Assembly: GCF_029835735.1 (NCBI RefSeq)
Contig: NZ_JAOEAL010000001.1
Location: forward strand, 4,650,001 to 4,714,000
DNA: 64,000 nucleotides
Reading direction: 5' to 3'
DNA from: Shewanella sp. GD04112
Lineage (GTDB): Bacteria; Pseudomonadota; Gammaproteobacteria; Enterobacterales; Shewanellaceae
This document shows, in pieces, positions 53,221-63,244 of the stretch. Position numbers and translations under genes: made by a program. Each line of letters starts with the position of its first letter. Positions within the stretch are counted from its first letter, which is position 1. The notes under the pieces were generated by a model. The model ran no database searches, was not told the DNA's origin, and saw only the letters and a list, made by a program, of their open reading frames with translations.

Positions 53221-53862
53221 ATGCAAACAAGAATCTCCAACAAGATTTTAGTGATAGCGATTCTATTAATAGGGTTGGGCGGACTATTTGCAGTGAAGTT
53301 CAATCCACCTAAGCCCGTTGAGTTAGAGAGTGGTTTTTTGTTTCCCGAGGCGTTCGAGCTAGCGCCCTTTGAGCTTGTCGATCAACAGCAGAAACCCTTT
53401 ACCAATGCGAATTTGAATGACCAATGGAGCCTATTCTTTATCGGCTTTACCTATTGCCCCGATGTCTGCCCGACCACCTTAAACAAGCTCGCCGCCGCCT
53501 ATCCTGAGCTGAAAAAAATTGCGCCCATTCAAATCGTGTTTTTATCCGTGGATCCGAAGCGGGACACCCCAGAGAAACTCCTCACCTATGTGAATTTCTT
53601 TAATCCTGAGTTTAAGGCAGTGACGGGTGAGCAAACCCAAATCTTCCCCCTCACCCGCAGCCTAGGCCTCACCTATGCCATGGTCGGCGAAGGGGATAAT
53701 TATCAAGTCGATCATAGTGCTGGCTATGTACTGGTTTCTCCCCAAGGCACGCGGGTCGCGGTGTTTAAACCCACCGCAGCCTTAGGTAAAGCCCCTCAAG
53801 TACTCAACGACGCCTTGATCGGCGACTTCGATAAAATCGTTAAAAGCTACAAACCTAAATAG
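53221..53862 (+). CDS. SCO1/SenC family copper chaperone
   Basis: The 213-residue protein has an N-terminal anchor (ILVIAILLIGLGGLFAV) and a thioredoxin fold with the copper site CPDVCPTT near residue 85 and the His of DHSAGY near 170. SCO proteins deliver copper to the CuA centre of subunit II. The ATG at 53221 follows AAGGAC. It is the last gene of the oxidase set. Confidence 0.92.
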   Translation: MQTRISNKILVIAILLIGLGGLFAVKFNPPKPVELESGFLFPEAFELAPFELVDQQQKPFTNANLNDQWSLFFIGFTYCPDVCPTTLNKLAAAYPELKKIAPIQIVFLSVDPKRDTPEKLLTYVNFFNPEFKAVTGEQTQIFPLTRSLGLTYAMVGEGDNYQVDHSAGYVLVSPQGTRVAVFKPTAALGKAPQVLNDALIGDFDKIVKSYKPK

Positions 53863-53873
53863 CCGCCGACGTG

Positions 53874-54920
53874 TTACTCTTTAACCCAAGTGCCGTCGTC
53901 TTTGGGTCTCACCCATGCCTGCGAAAACCAGTAATAGCCGTTGCGCGTCTTGCTTGGTGCCGTGCAATTGTAGCGCGAGCGACCCGCTGGCAGGGCTAAA
54001 TCGGCTTGAATACTAAATTCATTATCACTGTTCCAAGTTGGTGTTTTAGCGCCTTGCCCTTGGATATAACACATGACTTGCTTGGCCGAAATATCGCTCA
54101 TATCCAGCTTAACCTTAAGTTCGGGGCGCCAATGCCCGCCCTTAAGCTCAGGATCGCTAGGCGTTTGCTCAAGCACTGGCATATTGAGGCTGTATAACTT
54201 GGCTTTTAGGCTTTTTAGATCTGCATATTGCCCCGCCACCGGGAAACGCGGCAGCGCCGTGAGTGGTGAATAGGGACCAGCCGCACCTGACTGCTGACCA
54301 AAGGCAACGAAGCCATTGTCGGTTAACATATCCTGAATCGCCTGATTGTATTCGCCATAGGGATAGGCCAGCATTTTAAAGTTCTGTCCAGTCGCCTCAC
54401 GAATCGCGTTTTCGGTGTCTAGAATATTGGCTTTAATTCGCGCTAGCCATTGGCTTTGGGATTCATTGTCGAGTTTGCGGATCAGATGCTCATGGGCCCA
54501 GCTGTGGTTAGCGATGTCGGCCCCTTCCTTGGAGAGCTTAATCAGATCTTCCCAAGCCATCATCTCGGTAAACTTTTGTTTAATCGGCTCAATTGCCACA
54601 AATAGGGTGTAGGGAAAACCAAATTCCTTTAGGATAGGGTGCGCTGTGGTCGCGATGCTGCGATAACCATCATCGAAGGTGATCGCCACCGTTTTGGCGG
54701 GTAAATCTTGCTTGTTTTTGATCGCCTCAACCACCTGCGACAAGGGGATTACCTTAAAACCATCGTCCGCCAGAAACTGCATTTGCTCACGAAATTGTGC
54801 AGGCGTGACGCTAGTCGCCGCCGGCGTGGTTTCTGACACATGGTGATACTGTAAAATGACCACAGCATGGGCCGAGAAAGTCATCAGCCCTAAGAGTGCT
54901 AATAACGCACGTTTAACCAT
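53874..54920 (-). CDS. Exported polysaccharide deacetylase
   Basis: The 348-residue protein has a signal peptide (LLALLGLMTFSAHA). The NodB/CE4 domain holds VAITFDDGYRS (catalytic Asp pair) near residue 85 and NHSWAHEHL (metal His) near 150. A C-terminal extension of about 90 residues has no domain I recognise. CE4 enzymes deacetylate N-acetylglucosamine polymers such as poly-GlcNAc or peptidoglycan. The ATG at 54920 follows GAGG; longer frames overlap the divergent gene. Confidence 0.85.
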   Translation of the reverse strand: MVKRALLALLGLMTFSAHAVVILQYHHVSETTPAATSVTPAQFREQMQFLADDGFKVIPLSQVVEAIKNKQDLPAKTVAITFDDGYRSIATTAHPILKEFGFPYTLFVAIEPIKQKFTEMMAWEDLIKLSKEGADIANHSWAHEHLIRKLDNESQSQWLARIKANILDTENAIREATGQNFKMLAYPYGEYNQAIQDMLTDNGFVAFGQQSGAAGPYSPLTALPRFPVAGQYADLKSLKAKLYSLNMPVLEQTPSDPELKGGHWRPELKVKLDMSDISAKQVMCYIQGQGAKTPTWNSDNEFSIQADLALPAGRSRYNCTAPSKTRNGYYWFSQAWVRPKDDGTWVKE

Positions 54921-54942
54921 AATGTGAATACCTCTGAAATCA

Positions 54943-56310
54943 ATGACTACCGCAAAATCCACCGCACTCGCGCTCCTGTTGAATGGCACCAAGAATCGCC
55001 AGCTGCTCGCGCTTGCCCTGCCGATGATCCTATCCAATATCACGGTTCCACTGTTGGGATTAGTCGATACGGCTGTCATCGGGCATTTAAGTGACGCCTA
55101 TTATTTAGGGGGCGTTGCACTCGGGTCAACGATTATCACATTAATCATTTGGTTATTAGGCTTTTTACGGATGGCGACCACGGGATTGGTCGCACAGGCC
55201 TATGGCGCAAATGATCTTAACGCCCAATTAAAATTGCTAGTCCAAGGCGCCATGTTGGCGACAGGGCTGGGTATCGCGGTGATCCTATTGCAGATCCCGA
55301 TACTGAATTTATCGCTTAGCCTCTCCGAGGCGAGTGTCGAAGTGGAGCGTTATTGCCGAGAATATTTTCAAGTCCGCGTTTGGTCGACGCCATTCGCCCT
55401 GCTCAACTTAGTGATGCTCGGCTGGCTCCTTGGCAGACAACAACCTAAGGCGGCCATGTGGCAGCTTATCTTCGCCAACGTAGCCAATATTATCCTCGAT
55501 GTACTGTTTGTAATCGGATTTGGCTGGGACGTTAAAGGAGCGGCACTCGCCTCAGTATGTGCGGATATCACCGCCTTTAGCGTTGCGCTCTACATGGTAT
55601 TACAACAACTTAAACTGTCGTCTCAGTTTACATTTGGCCACTTGCGTATCCATCTAACGTTTGTCGGTTACGGCCAGCTGCTTAGGCTCAATACAGATAT
55701 TTTTATCCGCAGCCTGTGCCTGCAAGCCGCCTTCGCCTTTATGACCTTTCACGGTGCGGGCCTTGGGGATAATACGGTCGCAGCCAATGCGGTGTTATTG
55801 AATTTACTGTTATTAATCGCCTACGCCCTCGATGGCATTGCCTATTATGCCGAGGCGGAAGTGGGCAAAGCCTACGGACAAAAACGCACACAACCACTGC
55901 GCGAAGCAGTACTCCTGGCTTGGTGTTGGTCCGCCATCTCTGCATTGGGTTTCAGTCTGATATTTTATCTTTTCGGCGACCGTATCATCGGGCTGCTAAC
56001 CAATATTGATGAGGTGAGAACCACAGCGCAAATTTATCTGCCTTGGCTGATATTACTGCCGCTTTGGTCTTTTAGTTCCTATCTGTTTGATGGGGTTTAT
56101 ATTGGCGCCGCTAAGGGTAAAGTGATGCGTAACAGTATGATTATCGCTACATTTGGCGCCTTCTTCCCGGCATGGTATTTGCTGCAGTCGCTGTTACCTT
56201 CCGAGCAGGCTAACCATGCACTATGGGCGGCCATGACGGCCTTTATGCTAACGCGCAGCCTCACCCTAGCGACACATTACCGCTTTAGCAAGGCATTTAT
56301 TCTTAATTAG
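54943..56310 (+). CDS. MATE-family exporter, DinF-like
   Basis: The 455-residue protein has 12 membrane segments. LALPMILSNITVPLLGLVDTAVIGHL and MATTGLVAQAYGAND are typical of the DinF branch of MATE cation-coupled multidrug exporters. It starts 22 bases from the divergent deacetylase start, so the promoters overlap or lie inside the genes. No LexA box is evident, so SOS control as for E. coli dinF is not supported. Confidence 0.85.
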   Translation: MTTAKSTALALLLNGTKNRQLLALALPMILSNITVPLLGLVDTAVIGHLSDAYYLGGVALGSTIITLIIWLLGFLRMATTGLVAQAYGANDLNAQLKLLVQGAMLATGLGIAVILLQIPILNLSLSLSEASVEVERYCREYFQVRVWSTPFALLNLVMLGWLLGRQQPKAAMWQLIFANVANIILDVLFVIGFGWDVKGAALASVCADITAFSVALYMVLQQLKLSSQFTFGHLRIHLTFVGYGQLLRLNTDIFIRSLCLQAAFAFMTFHGAGLGDNTVAANAVLLNLLLLIAYALDGIAYYAEAEVGKAYGQKRTQPLREAVLLAWCWSAISALGFSLIFYLFGDRIIGLLTNIDEVRTTAQIYLPWLILLPLWSFSSYLFDGVYIGAAKGKVMRNSMIIATFGAFFPAWYLLQSLLPSEQANHALWAAMTAFMLTRSLTLATHYRFSKAFILN

Positions 56311-56387
56311 TTCTGTAAAGACAGTGGCTTACTTAAGGTTATCCCATTAAGATACGCGTCATTATTGTAATAAAATTGTGATGCGCT

Positions 56388-58325
56388 ATGAAAAGGATTT
56401 TACCTTTGTTACTCCTGTGGCTAAGCCTGCCACTGCTTGCCCAAACCGTACCACAGCTTCCGGTCGAGGCCTTTGCCAGTATTCCCGATGTCAGCTCTGT
56501 CCAACTGTCGCCCGATGGAAAAAAAATTGCCTCTATCGTTCGGGTAGACCAGCCCAAACTTAAGGGCACAGTGGTCAGTATTCTCGATTTAGAAACGGGC
56601 AACAAAGACTACGCGATTCATACCGATAACCAGAAGTTTGTCCTGCTGTCATTACAGTGGGCAAATGACAACACTTTGCTGATCAGCGCTAAGTTTCCGG
56701 CAAATCGCTATGGCACACCGACGACCGAAACTCGCTTGGTGAAGTACGATTTAACCACGCGAAAAACCACGAGCGTGCTCGCCCGTAGCGTCATCGACCG
56801 ACTCAGTTGGATCCCCCAACATCAGGGACAGATTATCGATATGATGCCGGATGACCCTGATAATATCTTGCTCTCCCTCGATGGTATGGGCGAAGAAGTG
56901 GGTGAAGACAGCGTAATGAGAGTCAATCTCTCTCAGGGTAAATCTGCGTTTATTCAAAACTCTAAACGTAAAATCATCGGCTGGATTACCGACAGGCAGC
57001 ACAAGGTGCGTATCTCCATCTATAACGATGACACTGAATATAGGATCTACGAACAGCCGGAACAAAAAACGGAGCCACGCCTGCTCTGGACCTTTAAAGC
57101 CTTCTCCGATGAGAGTGTCTGGCCACTGGGCTTCGATGCGGATCCCAACATCTTGTTCGTACGCGCCTATCACCAAGGCTTTGAAGCTATCTTCAAGGTG
57201 AATTTAACCGATCCTAAGCTCACTAAGGAGCTAGTGTACGCCAACGAAGATACCGATGTTGAAGGCAATCTCATCTATTCGGAACTTAAGAAAAAAGTCA
57301 TTGGGATCAGTGAAGGTGACGGCGAGGAATATACCTTCTGGGATCCTGAATATGCGGGTCTGCAAAATGGACTGAAAGCGGTATTGCCCAATGCCCATAA
57401 CTACATTACCCAATTTAGCGCGGATGAACGCCGCTATATCGTCTACTCCACCAGTTCGACGCAACCTGGTACCTATTACTTCGGCGATAGGGATGAAAAG
57501 GCACTGTTTCCGATTGCCGACAGATATAGTCAGCTAAGTAGCGAGCAACTCGCCGACACTCACTATCTGAGCTACGAAGCGCGGGATAAACTCAAAATCG
57601 ATGCTTACCTGACAGTGCCAAAGGGTTTGGAGGCCAAGCAACTACCCACCATTATCTTCCCCCACGGCGGCCCCATAAGTTACGACAGTAACGACTTCGA
57701 TTATTGGGCGCAGTTTTTCGCCAACCGTGGCTACGCGGTATTTCGAATGAACTTTAGGGGCTCGGCGGGCTACGGCTATGAGTTTATGAAGGCCGGCCTC
57801 AAAAGCTGGGGGCTCGAAATGCAAAACGATGTGGAAGATGGAACACGTTACCTAATCAATCAAGGGATTAGCGATCCACAGCGTATCTGTATCGTCGGCG
57901 CGAGTTATGGTGGTTATGCCGCCTTAATGGGCGCGGCGATGACACCTGATCTGTACCGCTGCGCGGTCAGTGTGGCTGGCGTAACAGATGTGGCTTACCT
58001 AGTGAAATCCAGTCGCCGTTTTACCAATTATGAAGTCGTTAAAGAACAAATTGGCGATGATTTTAGCGCCCTCTATGAACGCTCACCCGTTAGTAAAGCC
58101 GATAAGATCACCATCCCGGTATTACTACTGCATGGCGATAAGGACCGAGTGGTTAAGGTGCAACATAGTCGCGAAATGTTTGACGAACTGAAATCACGTA
58201 AGAAAAACGTCGAATATATTGAGCTCGAAAATGGTGACCATTATTTAAGCAATAATGACCATAGGTTAACCACCTTTAAGGCGCTCGATAAGTTTTTAGC
58301 CGACAACCTGAAAACCCAACTGTGA
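56388..58325 (+). CDS. S9 family (prolyl oligopeptidase/acylaminoacyl) peptidase, exported
   Basis: The protein has 645 residues with a signal peptide (LPLLLLWLSLPLLAQ). The N-terminal half is a beta-propeller (SVQLSPDGKKIASIV and similar blades). The C-terminal hydrolase has GASYGGYAAL (catalytic Ser), HGDKDRVV (Asp) and NGDHYLS (His). These enzymes cleave small peptides in the periplasm. It is monocistronic with a strong terminator. Confidence 0.9.
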   Translation: MKRILPLLLLWLSLPLLAQTVPQLPVEAFASIPDVSSVQLSPDGKKIASIVRVDQPKLKGTVVSILDLETGNKDYAIHTDNQKFVLLSLQWANDNTLLISAKFPANRYGTPTTETRLVKYDLTTRKTTSVLARSVIDRLSWIPQHQGQIIDMMPDDPDNILLSLDGMGEEVGEDSVMRVNLSQGKSAFIQNSKRKIIGWITDRQHKVRISIYNDDTEYRIYEQPEQKTEPRLLWTFKAFSDESVWPLGFDADPNILFVRAYHQGFEAIFKVNLTDPKLTKELVYANEDTDVEGNLIYSELKKKVIGISEGDGEEYTFWDPEYAGLQNGLKAVLPNAHNYITQFSADERRYIVYSTSSTQPGTYYFGDRDEKALFPIADRYSQLSSEQLADTHYLSYEARDKLKIDAYLTVPKGLEAKQLPTIIFPHGGPISYDSNDFDYWAQFFANRGYAVFRMNFRGSAGYGYEFMKAGLKSWGLEMQNDVEDGTRYLINQGISDPQRICIVGASYGGYAALMGAAMTPDLYRCAVSVAGVTDVAYLVKSSRRFTNYEVVKEQIGDDFSALYERSPVSKADKITIPVLLLHGDKDRVVKVQHSREMFDELKSRKKNVEYIELENGDHYLSNNDHRLTTFKALDKFLADNLKTQL

Positions 58326-58340
58326 CAACAAAGTACCATA

Positions 58341-58370
58341 AAAAAACGCGACTCATTGGTCGCGTTTTTT
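58341..58370. terminator. Bidirectional terminator between the S9 peptidase and nfuA
   Basis: AAAAAACGCGAC pairs with GTCGCGTTTTTT across a 6-base loop. Confidence 0.92.
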
Positions 58371-58388
58371 ATTAAGTTCAACACCAGC

Positions 58389-58967
58389 TTAAGCGTAAGA
58401 ATGCGCGCCGTGTTGGTGATCGGTCACATCGCTCACACCAGAGAGTTCACCTGGGAACATATCTAATAGTTGCTTCTCGATACCATCTTTTAAAGTGATA
58501 TCGACCTGTGAACAACCGTTACAACCGCCACCAAACTGCAGTACTGCTACGCCTTCTTGGGTGATTTCAACCAACATGATGTTACCACCATGGCTTGCCA
58601 GTTGTGGGTTGATTTCAGATTGGATCACATATTCAACACGCTCGGCTAAAGGCGCATCGGAAGCCACTTTACGCATTTTAGCGTTAGGGGCTTTAAGGGT
58701 TAATTGCGAACCTAATTGGTCGGTCACGAAGTCGATTGAGGCTTCTTCTAAGAAAGGCGCACTCTTCTCGTCAACCATAGCGCTAAAGCCATTGAATTCT
58801 AATTCAATATCATCGCTTTCAACAGCGTCAGGCGGGCAGTAAGACACGCCACACTCGGCTTGTGCGGTACCAGGACTGATCACAAATACGCGAATATGAG
58901 TGCCTTCAGGTTGATCGGCTAACAACTTTACAAAATGGGCCTGAGCCGCATCGGAAATAGTAATCAT
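58389..58967 (-). CDS. nfuA: Fe-S biogenesis protein NfuA
   Basis: The 192-residue protein has an A-type-like N-terminal domain (ITISDAAQAHFVKLLADQPEGTHIRV) and a C-terminal Nfu domain with the cluster-binding GGGCNGCSQVD. NfuA carries 4Fe-4S clusters to target enzymes, mainly under stress. The ATG at 58967 gives the family length; the frame extends upstream to 59081 without family similarity. Confidence 0.96.
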   Translation of the reverse strand: MITISDAAQAHFVKLLADQPEGTHIRVFVISPGTAQAECGVSYCPPDAVESDDIELEFNGFSAMVDEKSAPFLEEASIDFVTDQLGSQLTLKAPNAKMRKVASDAPLAERVEYVIQSEINPQLASHGGNIMLVEITQEGVAVLQFGGGCNGCSQVDITLKDGIEKQLLDMFPGELSGVSDVTDHQHGAHSYA

Positions 58968-59149
58968 GGAAACCAGCTCCGTCAGGGGATACCTGAGTGT
59001 TTTAGTAAGAATTAGGCGTATGATACTCCTACTCACACGCGCTTTGTAGTCCCTAGGGTAGCAAGTTCTGGAATTTTGCAAAATCCATCACGCTTTCAGG
59101 CTCAGATAAAGGGCTCAAATAAATGAGTAAAATATCCTTCTTTCAAGGC

Positions 59150-59175
59150 AAAAAAGCGACCGAAAGGCCGCTTTT
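59150..59175 (-). terminator. Terminator of the urdA transcript
   Basis: On the minus strand AAAAGCGGCC and GGTCGCTTTT pair around TTTC with one mismatch, followed by Ts. It lies 20 bases beyond the urdA stop. Confidence 0.75.
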
Positions 59176-59194
59176 ACTTGCAACAAACCATACT

Positions 59195-60943
59195 CTACTT
59201 AGCGGCTTCTTGGCCTGCAATACGACCAAACACAATAATATCTGTGTACGCATTACCACCTAGTCGGTTTGTACCGTGGGTTAAGCCTGTCACTTCACCT
59301 GCGGCAAACAAACCAGGAATAATATTTCCTTTTTCATCTAGCACACGAGTGTGAGTATCAACCACAAGTCCCCCCATAGTGTGGTGCACAGAAGGAGTCG
59401 CTTTTAAAATCCAATATGGTCCTTTGCTTAAATCGACTAAACCAGAGCGATGGTTAAAGGCTTCATCCTTGCCAGTCGCGGCATAATGATTGACGTCTTT
59501 AATCGTTGCTAATAGCTTATCTTCAGGAATATTAAATACTTTAGCGGCTTCCTCTAAGGTATCAACCTTGTACATTAGCCCATCTTTGGTAAATTCTTTC
59601 AGTTCGCCTTGGTGCATTTCAACCGTATGGGCAACGTCCTCGATAGCTTGATTCCATAACACATAGGTATAACGTCCTGGCTGTGCCAGTATGGCCTGTG
59701 AAATCACATCTCGGCGGTCCAGTTCTTCCACAAAACGCTCACCATTCTGGTTAATTAGCACAGCTCCGAAAAAACGTGCATCGGCAATCAGCGCAATCGC
59801 ACCTGATGTAGGGCTACAAATAGGGTATGACTGGATATAGCCCATGTTTTTAGCAGCCGCGTGAATCTTCTCCGCCATAACAATCCCATCACCAGTACCA
59901 CCTGAATGTCCCGTACTGCCGTAGCGTTCATCTAACTCAGGGTTGTATTTCTTACGCATTTCCATATTTGATGAGAAGCCACCAGTGGCAACAATCACAC
60001 CGCGTTTAGCATGATAAGTGATGGTTTTACCATTGTGAGTCGCCTCGACGCCAACAACCCGCCCCGTTTGATCTTGAAGTAATCGCTCCGCTTTGGTGTT
60101 GGTATGAATGGGTAAACCAACTTCTTCAGCTTTAATAGAAAACTTACTGATCACTTCAGCACCGGTGTGGCCTTTAGGGATTAAAGCCCGTTTAACGCTA
60201 TGTCCACCAAACTGGAATAATTGGTCGGGATAAAACTCAACTTTTACATAATCCCTTAACCACTCTGCGGCCTCGACGGCATTGTCTGCCATGGTCTTAA
60301 CCATTTCGGGATCGCCCTTAAAGTCCCCACCTTTTAAGGTATCGCTGATAAACAACTCTTTGCTATCAGTTATACCCATGTTTTTCTGTACCCAGCTTCC
60401 GGCCACATTCATCTCAGCGCCAGAAATCAATGAGTTACCACCAACGATCGGCATTTTTTCAATAATCACTGCCGTTCGACCTGCAGCCATAGCCTCTAAG
60501 CCCGCACTAAATCCAGCCCCACCCGAACCAATCACCACAACGTCATAGGTATATTCGGTCGGTGTCACAGCTTCCGTTTTTTTTGCGGCAGCAACTGCTG
60601 CCAATGTGACGCCTGCGGCTTCGATACTTTTACTGACGGCCTCTTTAAGTGCATTCGATGTCACTGTCGCCCCAGTAATACCGTCAACATCGACAGAATT
60701 ATTGTCAATAATCGCCTGCTTCACATCACGAAATACTGCTCCCGCAAGAACTTTATTTTCCTTTTGCTTGAGTACATCAATCGCAACGATATGACCGTCT
60801 TTAAATGTCGTTTCAACCTGCACTTCGCCATGCTTACCTTGAGCCGTGCCTTGGCTTTTGACTATTTGATGTGTCACTTGACAACCCGCGACCACAATGA
60901 GTGCAGTAATAGCAAGACCTATGATGGATTGTTTATAATGCAT
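59195..60943 (-). CDS. urdA: Periplasmic urocanate reductase
   Basis: The 582-residue flavoprotein has a signal peptide ending in a lipobox-like VVAGC (Cys21). An FMN-binding domain (about 35-112) has DGITGAT, the flavinylation motif with the acceptor Thr at 93. The FAD/fumarate-reductase-like domain begins at VVVIGSGGAGFSAGLEA (136). Tyr373, Asp388 and the Arg410/411 pair match residues I recall as substrate-binding and catalytic in S. oneidensis UrdA, distinguishing it from fumarate reductase. It reduces urocanate to imidazole propionate as an anaerobic electron acceptor. It has no heme domain, so an outside donor such as CymA is needed. Confidence 0.92.
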   Translation of the reverse strand: MHYKQSIIGLAITALIVVAGCQVTHQIVKSQGTAQGKHGEVQVETTFKDGHIVAIDVLKQKENKVLAGAVFRDVKQAIIDNNSVDVDGITGATVTSNALKEAVSKSIEAAGVTLAAVAAAKKTEAVTPTEYTYDVVVIGSGGAGFSAGLEAMAAGRTAVIIEKMPIVGGNSLISGAEMNVAGSWVQKNMGITDSKELFISDTLKGGDFKGDPEMVKTMADNAVEAAEWLRDYVKVEFYPDQLFQFGGHSVKRALIPKGHTGAEVISKFSIKAEEVGLPIHTNTKAERLLQDQTGRVVGVEATHNGKTITYHAKRGVIVATGGFSSNMEMRKKYNPELDERYGSTGHSGGTGDGIVMAEKIHAAAKNMGYIQSYPICSPTSGAIALIADARFFGAVLINQNGERFVEELDRRDVISQAILAQPGRYTYVLWNQAIEDVAHTVEMHQGELKEFTKDGLMYKVDTLEEAAKVFNIPEDKLLATIKDVNHYAATGKDEAFNHRSGLVDLSKGPYWILKATPSVHHTMGGLVVDTHTRVLDEKGNIIPGLFAAGEVTGLTHGTNRLGGNAYTDIIVFGRIAGQEAAK

Positions 60944-61036
60944 TACAGTCCCTCTGTATTAAATGTATAGAAATTTTAAAATCAACATGAATTATAAGTA
61001 ATATACTTATTTAAAATATTTAGTAGCTTATTTTAT

Positions 61037-61801
61037 TCAAAACTGATAACCGACAGACACACCATATTCAATTCCATCATTATATTGTGCTCCCCAACTG
61101 TCATAATGGGTAAGATGCAGTTTGGTGTATATTGAGTCAGTCAAATTCGTCTGCAACGTAGTTATAATTTGGTGACCATAACTTTCATAAGAAAATAGTT
61201 CCTGATGCGCCTTGTCCCGATCAATCTGAGCCTCGTAATTTAGACTAAGGCTATGTTTAGCCCCTAATAGTTCAAATGGATATTTTGCATTTACAACAAG
61301 TGCGTAGCCGGATAAATCGTTAAACTTCTCTGATGTAGGAGAGAAATTGCCAAAGGTATAATTAAAGCCAACACCATAATTTAATGATAGAGACTTGAAT
61401 TTTGTATTATGTGTTAAACCTAGATAAAGATTGTCTTCGACTAAGGTTTCACTAGCTGATATAAAGTTTTGCGTCCAAAAATTGAAGTTAGATTCACCTA
61501 GCTGATTTTCTAGTATCATTAATGACTTAAGTGTTGTTTTCCCATCCTGATTTTTCTGATTCTCGGCCAGTTCTGCAGGGTTTTCTAATTTTATATTCGC
61601 AAAATAGGTCCCCCAATCCGCAATCCCTAAATGATTTAATTTAACAAATGGTTGATTAAATACCCCTGGGTTATCATCTTTTGTACTCTCGGAATAAAAC
61701 TTATAACCCAGATCTACACTAGTTTTAGTAACATCGGCATAGGCTGAAGCACTAATGAAAATTGTGCTTAATAAAGCGGACACCATACTTTTATTCAACA
61801 T
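61037..61801 (-). CDS. Outer-membrane channel, Tsx/OmpK-like
   Basis: The 254-residue protein has a signal peptide (SALLSTIFISASAYA) and amphipathic beta strands with a terminal aromatic residue (YGVSVGYQF), typical of outer-membrane barrels. The pattern (WGTYFANIKLEN, FNYTFGNF, HYDSWGAQYNDGIEYG) resembles the nucleoside-specific Tsx/OmpK family. It is 93 bases upstream of urdA on the same strand, with no terminator between, so it is probably co-transcribed and may admit urocanate. The substrate is inferred from context only. Confidence 0.7.
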   Translation of the reverse strand: MLNKSMVSALLSTIFISASAYADVTKTSVDLGYKFYSESTKDDNPGVFNQPFVKLNHLGIADWGTYFANIKLENPAELAENQKNQDGKTTLKSLMILENQLGESNFNFWTQNFISASETLVEDNLYLGLTHNTKFKSLSLNYGVGFNYTFGNFSPTSEKFNDLSGYALVVNAKYPFELLGAKHSLSLNYEAQIDRDKAHQELFSYESYGHQIITTLQTNLTDSIYTKLHLTHYDSWGAQYNDGIEYGVSVGYQF

Positions 61802-61990
61802 AAATCCTCCACACCATTATGTCTGACCAGACAGTAGTCTCCTCACCATAAAAATGATTTTTTAGTAGAGAAACCATTTAATGATATTTTTACTACAATC
61901 AAGTAAAAGGCTATGTGATCTATGATTTAAAAGTTTTTTGATTTGGAAATGTGTGTGGTTTTACGCAGTAAAACTACACTTTAAATATAC

Positions 61991-63244
61991 TTATTTTATT
62001 TCTAACCTTGATATAAACAGATTATTTTCTGATGATATTTCAAAAATCCACCCTAATTGTTGCGCTAACCGCCTGACCAACAGTAAACCTAGCCCAAAAC
62101 CACTATTGCCTTGTCCACTATACGAGTTAACTATCTCTATTGAATGTCCACTTTGAGTGATATGTATATTAGCACCACCATGCTCCATGCTATTTCTTAA
62201 CAAATTACTGATAACAATTCGTAGCGGATGCAGCGGTACTAATAATCGTGTGCTATCTGTCACTAACTGTATATTTCGATCTAGTCCATGCACTCGTTTT
62301 TGCTCCTCAACAATATTAAAAAGCAAGGGATAGATAGCTACTACCTCCTTCTCCATAACAACGCATTCTTTATTCGTTAGCCAGAGTAATGTTTCAATAA
62401 GTGACTTCATTTGCCCTGTTGCTTGAGAAGCATTTAGAGTTGCACCAGTGAGTTCTCCTTGTTGCAGGGTAAGAATTTCAAATGATGACTGACATATCGC
62501 AACGGGTGTACGTAACTCATGGCTAGCAAAGCGTAAAAAATTTAACTCTCGCAGCTGAGCTTCCTGGAGTTGTAATATCGAGTTATCTAAGGCATCAACA
62601 ATTGCCCTTAACTCAGCATATTCCTGTTCGGGTAACCTTAATTTTTTCCCACCAATCCAATCATGCTGCTTTATTGCATGGCTAATCTGACGAATAGGAG
62701 TGATCACTTTACTTTGCATATAAAAAGCAAGACCAGCACTCGCAGAAAAAGTAATTAATATCAGAAGTAAAATTGCCGTCATATTTTTGGGTGCAAATTG
62801 TAAATCATGGGTTACATTGATATGCAACCAAATATAGAGAGCTATATTATCTTTCGTGTAATACACACTTAATGCATCAACATAGGGGCCTTCAGCATGC
62901 TCATATACAATCTTATTAGTATCAGAGAGGGCTTTATTATTAGTCAGTGCCCGAATGTTCGAAGGGAGCTCATGCCAATTAGCATAGACGGTAAGATTAT
63001 CCGTTTTTAGAATGGGTTGTTTAACTGAAGGTTTATGCGACTGAGTGCTTTCAGCTAATTCTAATATTAATTCAGCAGATTGCCCCGCATTATGAACCGT
63101 GATTTTATGCATCGAAATCATCCCGGCACACATCATGCAGAGAGGGATAAAGCTATTAACCGCTAATGTGATTAATAGGAAAATAACACCCCATACTTGG
63201 TAGCTTCGCTTAAGGCTAAGCTTAGGAACTTGCATCAGTGTCAT
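61991..63244 (-). CDS. Sensor histidine kinase of the urd cluster
   Basis: The 417-residue protein has two membrane segments (about 15-37 and 155-177) around a periplasmic sensor domain of about 120 residues. The dimerisation domain has FASHELRTPVA with the phosphorylated His, and the ATPase domain has NLLRNSMEHGG and GFGLGLLLVRRL. It overlaps the response-regulator gene by 23 bases and is followed, 189 bases on, by the channel and urdA. It probably senses urocanate or a related signal and controls that pair. Confidence 0.9.
   Translation of the reverse strand: MTLMQVPKLSLKRSYQVWGVIFLLITLAVNSFIPLCMMCAGMISMHKITVHNAGQSAELILELAESTQSHKPSVKQPILKTDNLTVYANWHELPSNIRALTNNKALSDTNKIVYEHAEGPYVDALSVYYTKDNIALYIWLHINVTHDLQFAPKNMTAILLLILITFSASAGLAFYMQSKVITPIRQISHAIKQHDWIGGKKLRLPEQEYAELRAIVDALDNSILQLQEAQLRELNFLRFASHELRTPVAICQSSFEILTLQQGELTGATLNASQATGQMKSLIETLLWLTNKECVVMEKEVVAIYPLLFNIVEEQKRVHGLDRNIQLVTDSTRLLVPLHPLRIVISNLLRNSMEHGGANIHITQSGHSIEIVNSYSGQGNSGFGLGLLLVRRLAQQLGWIFEISSENNLFISRLEIK

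Noticed and set aside
54943..56310. SOS control of the DinF-like exporter
   Set aside because: No CTG-N10-CAG box is present upstream, unlike the two before lexA.
59195..60943. Annotation as flavocytochrome c fumarate reductase
   Set aside because: There is no heme domain; an FMN-binding domain is present instead, and Tyr373/Asp388 fit urocanate reductase.
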